Source of the DNA: an uncultured Lachnospiraceae bacterium
GTDB taxonomy: Bacteria > Bacillota > Clostridia > Lachnospirales > Lachnospiraceae
Length of the DNA: 38,253 nucleotides
Direction: 5' to 3'
Assembly (NCBI GenBank): GCA_944381635.1
Contig: CALWLY010000028.1
Coordinates: forward strand, 1 to 38,253
In this document: positions 8,376 through 16,851 of the stretch, piece after piece
Layout of the letters: each line of letters begins with the position of its first letter
Numbering within the stretch: position 1 is the first letter of the stretch
Made by a program: the position numbers and the translations under genes
The notes under the pieces: generated by a model
The model's input: the letters and a program-made list of their open reading frames with translations, nothing else
Told to the model about the DNA's origin: nothing
The model's database searches: none

Positions 8376-8393
8376 TATACCCCTATGGGTATA
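8376..8393. promoter_or_regulatory. CsoR-type operator at the P-type ATPase
   Basis: Palindrome TATACCC-N4-GGGTATA with perfect 7-bp arms, 16 bp after the -10. It matches the box before csoR in sequence and in position relative to the promoter, and the general CsoR pattern of C-run/G-run dyads. Confidence 0.75.
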
Positions 8394-8412
8394 ATAGAGA
8401 TGGGAGAAAGTC

Positions 8413-10287
8413 ATGGAAAAGTTGGAGAAGTTTTTGGAATGGGGCGGTATGAAAAAAGACATTGTGTGTCTGGTGCTTTCAGCCATTGCGTTGGTGTGCA
8501 GTTTGTTGGGGGTTCAGCCGTTTCCCTTTGATATTGCATGGGCAGCGATTATCCTTTGCGGCGTTCCAATCGTTCTGGAAGCGGTTGTAGGGCTGGTCAC
8601 AGCTTTCGACATCAAAGCAGATGTGCTGGTATCCATTGCTTTGATTGCGTCTGTGATAATAGGAGAGGACTTTGCGGCAGGAGAAGTGGCGCTCATTATG
8701 CAGCTTGGAGCGCTACTTGAGGATTTGACCGTGGCAAAGGCTAGAGCGGGAATCGAAAAGCTAGTGCATCTTACACCGGCAACAGCGCGCAGACTTATCG
8801 GAAATACAGAAGAAATCATTTCTGCAAAAGACGTAAGGGTGGGAGATATTCTCCGTGTTCTGCCCGGAGAAACGATACCGGTTGACGGCACGATCACAGA
8901 TGGACAGACATCCGTGAATGAGGCGGTAATGACGGGAGAATCTCTGCCGGTGGACAAACAGGCAGGAGAGGAAGTAAAAAGCGGTACCGTTAATCAGTTT
9001 GGCTCTTTCGATATGAGGGCGGAAAAAGTAGGAGAAGACAGTTCCATTCAGAGAATGATTCGTCTTGTGCAGTCGGCAGATGCGGGAAAGGCCAAAATTG
9101 TGGGAGTGGCAGACCGTTGGGCAACATGGATTGTAGTGATTGCACTGAGTGCGGCAGCTCTTACATGGCTGATCAGCGGAGAGATTATCCGTGCGGTGAC
9201 CATTCTGGTTGTTTTTTGTCCCTGTGCCTTAGTGCTTGCAACGCCTACAGCCATCATGGCAGCTATAGGAAATGCGACAAAACACGGATTTCTTGTGAGG
9301 GAAGGCGATGCTCTGGAGCGTTTATCCATGGTAAAGAAAGTGACGTTTGACAAAACAGGTACTCTAACATATGGAACTCCCAGAGTACAAGAAATCTTCA
9401 GCTTTCAGGAGGATATTTCCGCAGATTACCTTTATGAACTTGCTGCGTCGGCGGAAAAACGTTCCGAACATCCTCTGGGCAAGGCGATCGTTCAGTGCTT
9501 TCAGAAAGAACAGAAGAAAGAAATCCTCTTGCCGTCTCAGTTTAAAATGATCCTCGGAAGAGGAGTGGAAGCTGTTGTTTCGGGAAAAAGTGTGTTGGCA
9601 GGAAACCTTGAACTGCTTGAGGAAAACGCTCTTTTGCTGACGGAAAAAGAAAAACAGTACGCAAAACGCTGCCTGGATCAGGGCTGCACCATCATATATG
9701 TGGCCGTGGATGGAAAGGCAGCAGGATTTCTGGCACTTTCGGATACCATCCGAAAAGAAGCGGCCGAAATGATTGCAAATGTGAAAAAAGCAGGAATCTC
9801 TCCGGTACTTTTGACAGGAGACCATGAAAATGCAGCAGGAACAATTGCAGACAGTCTTTCCATCGAGGAAGTTCATGCAGGCTGTCTGCCCGAGAATAAA
9901 TTGGAGATAATAGAAGATTATCAGACCAAAGGCAGCAAGGTCTGCATGATTGGAGACGGCATCAACGATGCGCCAGCCTTGAAAAAAGCCTGGGTGGGAA
10001 TCGCCATGGGCGGCGTGGGAAGTGATATTGCGGTAGATGCTGCAGATATTGTGCTGGTGGACGATGAGATTAAAGAGCTCCCTCATCTGCTGACACTTTC
10101 CAGAAGAATGATGGTCACCATTCGCTGCAACCTGACCTTTTCCATGGTTTTGAATTTCATCGCTATCATTCTGGCAATTACCGGAGTTTTAAATCCTGTT
10201 GTGGGGGCTTTGGTACATAATGCGGGTTCCGTTCTCGTGATTCTAAATTCGGCTCTGCTTTTGAAATGGAGAAAGAGAAAATATTGA
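8413..10287 (+). CDS. Heavy-metal P1B-type ATPase without N-terminal metal-binding domain
   Basis: A 624-residue ion pump. It has the membrane metal motif CPC (Cys269-Pro-Cys271), the phosphorylation motif DKTGT (Asp313), the SEHPLG motif of P1B ATPases, the hinge GDGINDAP near residue 514, and TGES in the actuator domain. There is no CxxC heavy-metal-associated domain before the first helix, so the chain is shorter than CopA or ZntA. The last helix reads VHNAGSVLVILNSALLL. This differs from the MxxSS of copper pumps and from the zinc/cadmium type, so the metal cannot be read from the pump alone. The Cu-type CsoR next door and the matching operator suggest copper or another soft metal. It acts in the cytoplasmic membrane as an exporter. 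Confidence 0.92.
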   Translation: MEKLEKFLEWGGMKKDIVCLVLSAIALVCSLLGVQPFPFDIAWAAIILCGVPIVLEAVVGLVTAFDIKADVLVSIALIASVIIGEDFAAGEVALIMQLGALLEDLTVAKARAGIEKLVHLTPATARRLIGNTEEIISAKDVRVGDILRVLPGETIPVDGTITDGQTSVNEAVMTGESLPVDKQAGEEVKSGTVNQFGSFDMRAEKVGEDSSIQRMIRLVQSADAGKAKIVGVADRWATWIVVIALSAAALTWLISGEIIRAVTILVVFCPCALVLATPTAIMAAIGNATKHGFLVREGDALERLSMVKKVTFDKTGTLTYGTPRVQEIFSFQEDISADYLYELAASAEKRSEHPLGKAIVQCFQKEQKKEILLPSQFKMILGRGVEAVVSGKSVLAGNLELLEENALLLTEKEKQYAKRCLDQGCTIIYVAVDGKAAGFLALSDTIRKEAAEMIANVKKAGISPVLLTGDHENAAGTIADSLSIEEVHAGCLPENKLEIIEDYQTKGSKVCMIGDGINDAPALKKAWVGIAMGGVGSDIAVDAADIVLVDDEIKELPHLLTLSRRMMVTIRCNLTFSMVLNFIAIILAITGVLNPVVGALVHNAGSVLVILNSALLLKWRKRKY

Positions 10288-10344
10288 TTTTGCACCTGCA
10301 TCCTCTTTCATTGTATGGTATGCTTATGAAAAAGGGAGGTGCTT

Positions 10345-12786
10345 ATGGATTATATTAAAATTGTGGGAGCCAGGGAAGGAAATCTGAAAAACATTTCCCT
10401 GAACATTCCCAAAAATAAACTGGTAGTGTTTACCGGGCTGTCCGGTTCGGGAAAATCAACACTTCTTGTGGATGTACTGTACAACGAATGCCAGCGCCAA
10501 TATTTGGAGGCCATGGCTTTTCAGGGAATACAGAAACCAGAGGTGGACTCCATAAAAGGCGCTTCTCCGGCCATTGTAATCTCCCAGACAGAGGGCAACC
10601 GAAATCCCCGTTCCACTGTGGGAACTCTGACAGACATCTATACGGATATGCGCATGATTTATGAAAAACTGGGCACAAGGCACTGCCCCTTTTGCGGAGA
10701 AGTTATTTCAGCTGCGGACTGTCGGGAGGAAACCAGAAAAGACGGGGACGATTTTTACGTCTATATGTACTGCAATAAATGCGGAAAAAGGATGGATAAA
10801 ATAACCAGAACCTGGTTTTCTTTCAATACAAAGGAAGGAGCCTGTCCCACTTGTCAGGGGCTTGGGAAAATTCACACAATCCAAAAGCAGAAAACAGTGG
10901 ATGAAACACTTTCCTTAAAGGAAGGAGCTGTGCGCTGCTGGGAAGGGCAGTATGGAAAATACCAGATTTCCATACTGAAAAAAGCATTTCAGCATTATGA
11001 CCTTCCCTTTTCAGAGGATATTCCGGTGGAAAAATTCAGTGACGTGCAGAAGGAAATTTTATATGAAGGTACGGACAGTGAAAAAGTAAAGCAGTATTTT
11101 CCGGATAAAAACCCTCCCAAAACCACAACAGCGGGACGTTTTGAGGGGGTATTTTCCATACTCAGAAGAAGACTGGCAGAAAAAAATGGGGAGGCGGGTA
11201 TACTGGACGAATTTTTTGATGTGGACCAGTGCCCGGAATGTAAAGGCGAAAGACTTTGTAAAACGAGCCGTGAGGTGACAGTGAACCATGTGCGGCTGCC
11301 GGAACTTTTCGGGTATTCTCTTTCCGGCCTTTCCCAATGGATAGAAGAACTGTCCGGACTTTTGCCCGAAAGAAGCAGAGAACTGACAGCGCCCTATTTA
11401 TTGGATATCAAGACAAAACTGAATCGGTTTTTAAAAGTGGGGCTTGGGTATCTGACCATAGACAGACAGATGATCACCTTATCGGGAGGGGAACTGCAGC
11501 GCCTGAAACTGGCAGCTGCGCTGGATTCGGAACTTTCAGGAATTATCTATATTCTGGATGAACCTACAGCGGGACTGCATCCCAGGGATACCAGGGGATT
11601 GGTGGAAATATTAAAAAGGCTCAGAGATTTTGGGAATACGGTTCTTGTCATTGAGCATGATGAGGACGTGATGAGAGAAGCCGACTATATTATGGACATG
11701 GGCCCCGGAAGCGGCAGATTGGGCGGAGAAATTGTGGCGGAGGGTACCTTGTCAGACCTGAAAATGCAGAAAAAATCCGTGACCGGAAGTTATTTTTCCG
11801 CAGTACATGAAGGGAAAAAGAATTTTCGGAAAGCCTCCGGGTATCTGCAGATTGAAAATGCAGTGAAATATAATCTGAAAGGTATTTCGGTTCAAATTCC
11901 TACAGGCTATTTTGTCTCCGTCACAGGACCTTCCGGTTCCGGTAAATCCACGCTGCTGTTTGAGATACTTGCAAAAGGGAAAAAAGATGCCGTGGAAAAC
12001 AGGGTATCGGGACTTGAGCAGTTTGATGAGATTGTCTGTGTAGAGCAGATGGGAATTCCAAGAATGCGCCGCTCCAATGTGGCTACAAGTTCAGGAGTTT
12101 ATACAGAAATACGGAACGTATTTGCAAAAGAGGAAGCTGCAAAAAAGGCGGGACTTGGAGCTAAATATTTTTCATTTAACACAGTCGGGGGACGCTGCGA
12201 TAACTGTGAGGGGCTTGGTTTTGTGGACAACAACATGCTGTTTTTTGCCAATACAAAAACGATATGCCCCGTATGTAGAGGAAAGCGTTTCAAACCGGAG
12301 ATTTTGGCGGTAAAGCACAAGGGACTTTCCATAAAAGAAGTGCTGGATCTTTCCGTGCATGAGGCAATGGAAATTTTTGAAGAGCCGAAAATTTTCAGGA
12401 TATTGAAGATTTTAAGCGATGTGGGTCTTGGCTATCTTCAGCTTGGACAGACGCTGGATACTCTGTCAGGAGGAGAAGGGCAGAGGTTGAAGCTTGCAGG
12501 AGAACTGACAGGCAAACGGTCCGGCAAAAAGACGCTTTATCTTATGGATGAACCTACAGTGGGACTGCATCCCAAGGATGTGGAGCATTTTCTCTTGCTC
12601 TTGAATGCTTTTGTGGATGAGGGAAATACTGTAATAGTAGCGGAACATAATCGTCAGATTATCCAAAACAGTGACTGGATCATTGACTTGGGACCGGAAG
12701 GCGGAGACCGGGGCGGATACCTGCAGTTTGAAGGCACACCGGATGGTTTTTATTCTGGGTCTTTCGCGCAGACAGGCGATCACTGA
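10345..12786 (+). CDS. UvrA-like ABC ATPase lacking the UvrB-binding domain (UvrA2 type)
   Basis: A tandem ABC ATPase of 813 residues, related to nucleotide excision repair UvrA (about 940 residues). I chose ATG 10345, seven bases after GGGAGG. Both halves have Walker A (GLSGSGKST, GPSGSGKST), the signatures LSGGELQR and LSGGEGQR, and Walker B IYILDEPTAGLHP and LYLMDEPTVGLHP. Zinc-binding cysteines are in CPFCG, CNKCGKR, CDNCEGLGF and CPVCRGKRF. Only about 30 residues separate CPFCG (from residue 114) from the CNKCGKR knuckle; in UvrA about 120 more residues, the UvrB-binding domain, lie here. That is the UvrA2/DrrC-like form, linked to tolerance of DNA-binding drugs in other bacteria. It lies 57 bp after the metal pump; a possible promoter is TTGCAC-N18-TATGGT at 10290-10319. 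Confidence 0.92.
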   Translation: MDYIKIVGAREGNLKNISLNIPKNKLVVFTGLSGSGKSTLLVDVLYNECQRQYLEAMAFQGIQKPEVDSIKGASPAIVISQTEGNRNPRSTVGTLTDIYTDMRMIYEKLGTRHCPFCGEVISAADCREETRKDGDDFYVYMYCNKCGKRMDKITRTWFSFNTKEGACPTCQGLGKIHTIQKQKTVDETLSLKEGAVRCWEGQYGKYQISILKKAFQHYDLPFSEDIPVEKFSDVQKEILYEGTDSEKVKQYFPDKNPPKTTTAGRFEGVFSILRRRLAEKNGEAGILDEFFDVDQCPECKGERLCKTSREVTVNHVRLPELFGYSLSGLSQWIEELSGLLPERSRELTAPYLLDIKTKLNRFLKVGLGYLTIDRQMITLSGGELQRLKLAAALDSELSGIIYILDEPTAGLHPRDTRGLVEILKRLRDFGNTVLVIEHDEDVMREADYIMDMGPGSGRLGGEIVAEGTLSDLKMQKKSVTGSYFSAVHEGKKNFRKASGYLQIENAVKYNLKGISVQIPTGYFVSVTGPSGSGKSTLLFEILAKGKKDAVENRVSGLEQFDEIVCVEQMGIPRMRRSNVATSSGVYTEIRNVFAKEEAAKKAGLGAKYFSFNTVGGRCDNCEGLGFVDNNMLFFANTKTICPVCRGKRFKPEILAVKHKGLSIKEVLDLSVHEAMEIFEEPKIFRILKILSDVGLGYLQLGQTLDTLSGGEGQRLKLAGELTGKRSGKKTLYLMDEPTVGLHPKDVEHFLLLLNAFVDEGNTVIVAEHNRQIIQNSDWIIDLGPEGGDRGGYLQFEGTPDGFYSGSFAQTGDH

Positions 12787-12823
12787 TTTTTAAAGGGATT
12801 TGAAACAGAAAGAGAGGAAAAAG

Positions 12824-13048
12824 ATGTTTGGAAAGAGGAAAAAGGCAAAAATCCCTGACAGCTTTGACAGAAGCAGTCAGAAACCGGTCATACATGCCAG
12901 CATCTGTACCGGTGAAAAAGTGGCAGGCTTTAAAGATTTACATACCGGCAGATTTACAGAGATCATGCTCATAAAAGACGACAAAGATTTGGAGGAGTTT
13001 CGGACAAGATTTGGCATCGCCCCTGATGAAATTTCCAAGGAATGGTAA
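12824..13048 (+). CDS. Small conserved protein of unknown function (74 aa)
   Basis: A short basic-start, acidic-end protein. I chose ATG 12824 after AGAGAGGAAAA; the earlier frame start at 12800 has no good ribosome site. The centre KPVIHASICTGEKVAGF and DLHTGRFTEIMLI looks like a conserved core, and the tail ends EISKEW. I recall such small proteins from Lachnospiraceae carrying an unsupported aspartate dehydrogenase label; 74 residues cannot hold that enzyme. No membrane segment or metal site. It follows the UvrA2 gene by 37 bp and precedes a strong terminator, so it probably shares that transcript. Confidence 0.65.
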   Translation: MFGKRKKAKIPDSFDRSSQKPVIHASICTGEKVAGFKDLHTGRFTEIMLIKDDKDLEEFRTRFGIAPDEISKEW

Positions 13049-13064
13049 TGTTTGCCTTGTATAT

Positions 13065-13112
13065 GACAGAAAAAGGAAGGGTCAGCAGCACCCTTCCTTT
13101 TCCTGTCTTTTT
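13065..13112 (+). terminator. Strong intrinsic terminator shared by convergent genes
   Basis: An 18-bp stem from GACAGAAAAAGGAAGGGT with one mismatch, 7-base loop, then TTTTTG on the + strand. It overlaps the 3' end of the convergent YoaK-type gene, so part of the hairpin is coding on the other strand. Confidence 0.88.
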
Positions 13113-13798
13113 GAAAATGTAAATCGATGAAGAAGCGCTTCATCTTCTGAGGCGATCAGCAAAAGAGCAAAAAGCAGGGGGAAGATACACAGCCAGGAGC
13201 TGTGCAGAGCCATAAGCCGATAGCCCATATATCCTAAAACGACGCCGATATGAAATCCTGCAAGTGTGCAGGCGAAGAAACGAAATTTTACAAGAAGCTT
13301 TTGGCTTTCCTCTGATTTTCTGTCCTCGGAGAGAAGGTATTCTGTCAGAGAAGTGACAGTCTGCTTCAGATTATTGGTAGAGAAGATGGTAGAGCTCACA
13401 TAGCCGTAGGAACCTTTAAATACAGACCACTGGAAAGCAGTGATGAAAAAAATCGGATACAGAGCAATTACGGGATTCATGGAAGAAGGAAGAAAGCCGA
13501 TGGTTATCGCCACAAGCAGATTCAATCCAATTGACAGATATTTCAGATTCCAGGCTGTTCTTTTAGAAAGAAAAACTGCAAGTATCATGGATGCGATGTA
13601 AATGAAGAGGGCTCCCATGCGAATGATAACTTGGGAAAAATCAGTGCCGATCAGTCCGCAGACAATCGATATCAGATTGGCCGTCTGTGAAGAACCGAAA
13701 ATTTCGGACCGGTTTAAAATAGCATAGGCACCGAAAAAACCTCCGCAGACAGACATGGTATAGTGGGTCAGTGCTTCATATTTAAATTCTTTTTTCAC
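13082..13798 (-). CDS. YoaK family (DUF1275) membrane protein
   Basis: A 238-residue integral membrane protein with about six hydrophobic helices. It starts with GTG; the minus strand shows AGGAGG eight bases before it. The N-terminal segment HYTMSVCGGFFGAYAILNRS with SSQTANLISI matches the DUF1275/YoaK pattern, where the first helix is followed by a glycine-rich loop and a T-x-N motif. The function of the family is unknown; some members are thought to be small transporters. The gene stands alone, converging on the 74-aa gene and divergent from the aminotransferase gene. Confidence 0.8.
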   Translation of the reverse strand: MKKEFKYEALTHYTMSVCGGFFGAYAILNRSEIFGSSQTANLISIVCGLIGTDFSQVIIRMGALFIYIASMILAVFLSKRTAWNLKYLSIGLNLLVAITIGFLPSSMNPVIALYPIFFITAFQWSVFKGSYGYVSSTIFSTNNLKQTVTSLTEYLLSEDRKSEESQKLLVKFRFFACTLAGFHIGVVLGYMGYRLMALHSSWLCIFPLLFALLLIASEDEALLHRFTFSKRQEKEGCC

Positions 13799-13897
13799 GC
13801 TGAAAGCCTCCTTTGACTGTGAAAAATTATACCACCTTTTAACGAAAACAAGTAGACAAAAATTTAAACATTTTTATAACATTTTTATGCAATATTA

Positions 13898-13906
13898 TGA
13901 TATAAT
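13898..13906 (+). promoter_or_regulatory. Extended -10 promoter element upstream of the aminotransferase gene
   Basis: TGATATAAT, an extended -10, lies in very AT-rich DNA (13840-13905). No good -35 is visible, as is common for extended -10 promoters. If used, the repeat at 13911-13990 becomes the 5' leader of the downstream transcript. Confidence 0.5.
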
Positions 13907-13910
13907 GAGC

Positions 13911-13990
13911 GTTAGCCAGCGGGAACATGCGAAGTATGCTCACAGCGAGCGGCGAATGGCGTTCACGATAGCAGCGAAGCATGCTCACCG
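13911..13990. repeat. Short GC-rich repeat element in the leader of the aminotransferase gene
   Basis: A block with base composition unlike the flanking AT-rich DNA. It contains two near-identical 15-mers, GCGAAGTATGCTCAC at 13929-13943 and GCGAAGCATGCTCAC at 13974-13988, and several short palindromes (AGCATGCT, GCCA...TGGC). I read it as a copy of a dispersed intergenic repeat of the kind common in Lachnospiraceae, but no second copy is in the window. No open frame. Confidence 0.5.
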
Positions 13991-14023
13991 CAATTAACGA
14001 AAGACAAAACGAGGTAAGGTATC

Positions 14024-15229
14024 ATGAAGTATGATTTTGAAACAATATTGGATCGCGAAGGCAGGGATTCCATTGCAGCAGATGTGATTCCTGTGGAAGG
14101 CGCCCATGTGAAAGAAGGATTTTCCAAGATCCCCATGTGGGTGGCAGACATGAACTTTAAAACAGCCCCTTCTGTTACAGAGGCTATCGCTGAAAGAATT
14201 CAGTTTCCGGTATTTGGCTATTTCTTTCCCAGCAAAGAATATAATGAGAGTATTATTCGCTGGCAAAAGGAAAGAAATGGGGTTACAGATTTAAAAGAAG
14301 AAAACATCGGTTATGAAAACGGTGTGCTTGGAGGTGTAATATCTGCATTGCAGGCATTCTGCAGTGCCGGAGATTATGTGCTGCTGCACAGTCCTACCTA
14401 CATTGGATTTACAAATTCCATAGAGAACAACGGCTATAAAATCGTTCACAGTGAGTTGGTGCGGGATGAAAACGGAGTCTGGCGCATGGATTATGAAGAC
14501 ATGGACAGAAAATTGAAACAGTATCATATCCATGCAGCGGTATTCTGTTCTCCTCACAACCCGTGCGGACGCGTGTGGGAACGCTGGGAAATAGAGAAGG
14601 CTATGGAAGTTTATGAAAAAAATAACTGTCTTGTAATCTCAGATGAAATCTGGTCAGATCTGATTTTGGAAGGGTACACCCATATCCCCACCCAGTCTGT
14701 TTCTGAATGGGCAAAGCAGCACGTGGTTGCGATGTATGCGCCTTCCAAAACATTTAACCTGGCCGGTCTGGTAGGGTCTTATCATATTATTTACAACGAA
14801 TACATTCATGACAGAATAAAAAAACAATCTTCTCTGTCTCATTATAACAGCATGAACGTTCTTTCCATGCATGCACTGGCAGGTGCATATCGCCCTGAGG
14901 GTGCAGAGTGGGTGGATGAACTTAGAAGCGTGCTGACAAAGAATGCAGAATACGCTTATAACTATATCTGCGAACATTTTAAAGGGGTAACTGTGGCAAA
15001 ACCTCAAGGTACCTATATGCTGTATCTGGACTGCACAGAATGGTGCCGGGAACATGATATGAGCATGGATGAGCTTCTGAAAGCCGGAATCGAAGTGGGA
15101 GTAATCTGGCAGGATGGCCGTCCTTTCCATCACCCTTGGGCAATTCGTATGAATCTGGCTCTTCCGTCCTCCATGGTTCAGGATGCCTTTTCACGTCTTG
15201 AAAAATATGTATTCTGCAGGAAGGGGTAG
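14024..15229 (+). CDS. MalY/PatB family PLP-dependent aminotransferase / C-S beta-lyase
   Basis: A 401-residue fold-type I PLP enzyme. IPMWVADMNFKTAP near residue 40, FCSPHNPCGRVW, ISDEIWSDLILEG and the PLP lysine in APSKTFNLAG are the hallmarks of the MalY/PatB group. Members cleave cystathionine or cysteine conjugates to pyruvate, ammonia and a thiol; some only act as aminotransferases. The ATG follows GAGGTAAGGT. Length fits the family (about 390). The Na/Ca exchanger gene begins 8 bp after its stop, so the two are very likely cotranscribed, although no functional link is obvious. The exact substrate cannot be read from the sequence. Confidence 0.9.
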   Translation: MKYDFETILDREGRDSIAADVIPVEGAHVKEGFSKIPMWVADMNFKTAPSVTEAIAERIQFPVFGYFFPSKEYNESIIRWQKERNGVTDLKEENIGYENGVLGGVISALQAFCSAGDYVLLHSPTYIGFTNSIENNGYKIVHSELVRDENGVWRMDYEDMDRKLKQYHIHAAVFCSPHNPCGRVWERWEIEKAMEVYEKNNCLVISDEIWSDLILEGYTHIPTQSVSEWAKQHVVAMYAPSKTFNLAGLVGSYHIIYNEYIHDRIKKQSSLSHYNSMNVLSMHALAGAYRPEGAEWVDELRSVLTKNAEYAYNYICEHFKGVTVAKPQGTYMLYLDCTEWCREHDMSMDELLKAGIEVGVIWQDGRPFHHPWAIRMNLALPSSMVQDAFSRLEKYVFCRKG

Positions 15230-15237
15230 GGAAAATT

Positions 15238-16167
15238 ATGGGAATCTTAGATATTATTTTGTTGTTGATCGGGTTTGTTGCCCTTATAAAGGGTGCTGAT
15301 TTTTTTGTGGAAGGTGCTTCGTCTCTTGCGCGAATCATGCGTATTCCATCTGTGGTCATCGGACTTACCATCGTGGCAATGGGAACTAGTGCCCCGGAAG
15401 CTTCCGTCAGCATAACGGCAAGTCTGAGCGGAAACAACGATATTGCCATAAGCAATATCATCGGTTCCAATATTTTTAATTCGCTGGGTGTAGTGGGTGT
15501 CTGTGCTCTGCTCAGTGTCTTTTACGCAAATACAGATATACTGAAACGTGATCTTCCGGTAAATCTGGGGATAACAGCCCTCCTTGTTATCTTTTTATTG
15601 GATTTAAAGCTTGGCCGGATAGAAGGAATTCTTCTTTTGGTCATTATGGTAGTCTACATTTCGGTAATGGTTTACAGTGCATTAAAAAACCGGACGGAAA
15701 GTCAGGACGAAATCAAAGTTTTATGCTGGCCGCTCAGTTTGCTTTACATTGTAGGAGGACTTGCTGTAGTCATTATAGGCGGAAATCTGGTCGTGGATCA
15801 TGCCAGCAACATTGCATCGGCACTTGGATTAAGCCAGAATTTTATCGGTCTGACAATCGTTGCAGTCGGAACTTCTCTTCCCGAGCTTGTTACCTCTATC
15901 ACGGCAACACGTAAAAATGAACCGGGGCTTGCGCTTGGAAATGCAGTAGGTTCTAATATTTTCAACATTATGTTTATTCTCGGAGCATCTTCCGTGCTGT
16001 CACCGATCAGTATTCTCGGGGAGTCTCTTATTGATGCAATCCTTCTTTTGATTGTGTCTGCCATTTTGCTTATCTTTGCATATACAGGGAAAAAATTCGA
16101 TAAAAAAGAAGGCGTTGTCTGCGTGGGCCTTTATGTTATCTACACCATTTATCTGCTTTTGAGATAA
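15238..16167 (+). CDS. Calcium/sodium antiporter (CaCA family, YrbG type)
   Basis: A 309-residue membrane antiporter with about ten helices arranged as two inverted halves. Each half has an alpha repeat with the ion-binding motif: GTSAPEASVSI followed by SNIIGSNIFN, and GTSLPELVTSI followed by GNAVGSNIFN. These acidic and asparagine residues bind Ca and Na in the family. It exports calcium using a cation gradient in the cytoplasmic membrane. Length and motif layout are normal for K+-independent bacterial members. It is translated 8 bp after the aminotransferase stop and lies 33 bp before a GNAT gene. Confidence 0.92.
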   Translation: MGILDIILLLIGFVALIKGADFFVEGASSLARIMRIPSVVIGLTIVAMGTSAPEASVSITASLSGNNDIAISNIIGSNIFNSLGVVGVCALLSVFYANTDILKRDLPVNLGITALLVIFLLDLKLGRIEGILLLVIMVVYISVMVYSALKNRTESQDEIKVLCWPLSLLYIVGGLAVVIIGGNLVVDHASNIASALGLSQNFIGLTIVAVGTSLPELVTSITATRKNEPGLALGNAVGSNIFNIMFILGASSVLSPISILGESLIDAILLLIVSAILLIFAYTGKKFDKKEGVVCVGLYVIYTIYLLLR

Positions 16168-16200
16168 AAACACAGGTATCATAAATTTGGAGATTATTGT

Positions 16201-16794
16201 ATGACAATCAGGAAATATACCAGGAAGGATGAGAGGGAATGGCTGCGATGCCGCGTTCTTTCGTTTTTGGATTGCTCTTATTACAACGATGTTTTAACTC
16301 GTCGGAATGAATATGAAAATGATTCGGTTTGCTTTGTGGCTGAAGAAGAGGGAAAAATCATCGGATTGATTGACGCTGAAATAGAAAAGGAAGCGGGTAA
16401 TTTATGTGTAGCCGGAAATCAAAAGGGGGCAGTAATCTGGAATTTGGCAGTACTTCCGGAATACCGCAGAAAACATGTTGCTGTTTCTCTTTGGAATGAA
16501 GTCAGAAAGCAGCTGATGAAGAAAGAAATCCAATACTGCGAAGTGTGGACCCAGGAGGATGAGGCGGCTAATCGCTGGTATGCGGCACAAGGATTCCATA
16601 ATGTTAAGGAAAAAAACTGGCTGCGATGCTATGCCCGTCCATCGAAAGCAGATTGGTTTTTAAATCGGGAAAATGTCGGTCTTATCTATGGTGTGGAAGA
16701 GATGATTTTTGAGGTCACTCCTTCGCGGCGGGATGAGATTGCAGAATATTGCTATAGAATAGATGAAGTAAGATTGTATGCCATAGAATTGTGA
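16201..16794 (+). CDS. GNAT family N-acetyltransferase
   Basis: A 197-residue acetyltransferase. The acetyl-CoA loop is seen in IWNLAVLPEYRRKHVAVSLW (V-x-P-x-x-R-x-x-x-V), slightly off the usual Gly-x-Gly, and the C-terminal motif in ANRWYAAQGFHNVKEKNWL is the typical Y-x-x-x-GF. Substrate unknown. Residues 150-197 form an extra C-terminal part containing LIYGVEEMIFEV. GGAGATTATTGT precedes the ATG. It is probably the last gene of a transcript beginning with the aminotransferase, followed by the hairpin at 16800. Confidence 0.85.
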   Translation: MTIRKYTRKDEREWLRCRVLSFLDCSYYNDVLTRRNEYENDSVCFVAEEEGKIIGLIDAEIEKEAGNLCVAGNQKGAVIWNLAVLPEYRRKHVAVSLWNEVRKQLMKKEIQYCEVWTQEDEAANRWYAAQGFHNVKEKNWLRCYARPSKADWFLNRENVGLIYGVEEMIFEVTPSRRDEIAEYCYRIDEVRLYAIEL

Positions 16795-16799
16795 TGGAG

Positions 16800-16840
16800 A
16801 AAGGGTGTTCTGAAAAAGTAATTCAGTGACACCCTTTTGG
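16800..16840. terminator. Bidirectional terminator between the GNAT and mgsA genes
   Basis: Nested stem: AAAGGGTGT / ACACCCTTTT outside and CTGAA / TTCAG inside. It is flanked by T-rich ends in both directions and lies between convergent stop codons at 16794 and 16852. Confidence 0.7.
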
Positions 16841-16851
16841 ATTTGGTATTA

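Noticed and set aside
12824-13048. Aspartate dehydrogenase
   Set aside because: A label I recall for similar proteins, but 74 residues without a Rossmann motif cannot be this enzyme.
13929-13988. Two 15-mers as a CRISPR fragment
   Set aside because: Only two units, repeats too short, one mismatch, no cas gene.
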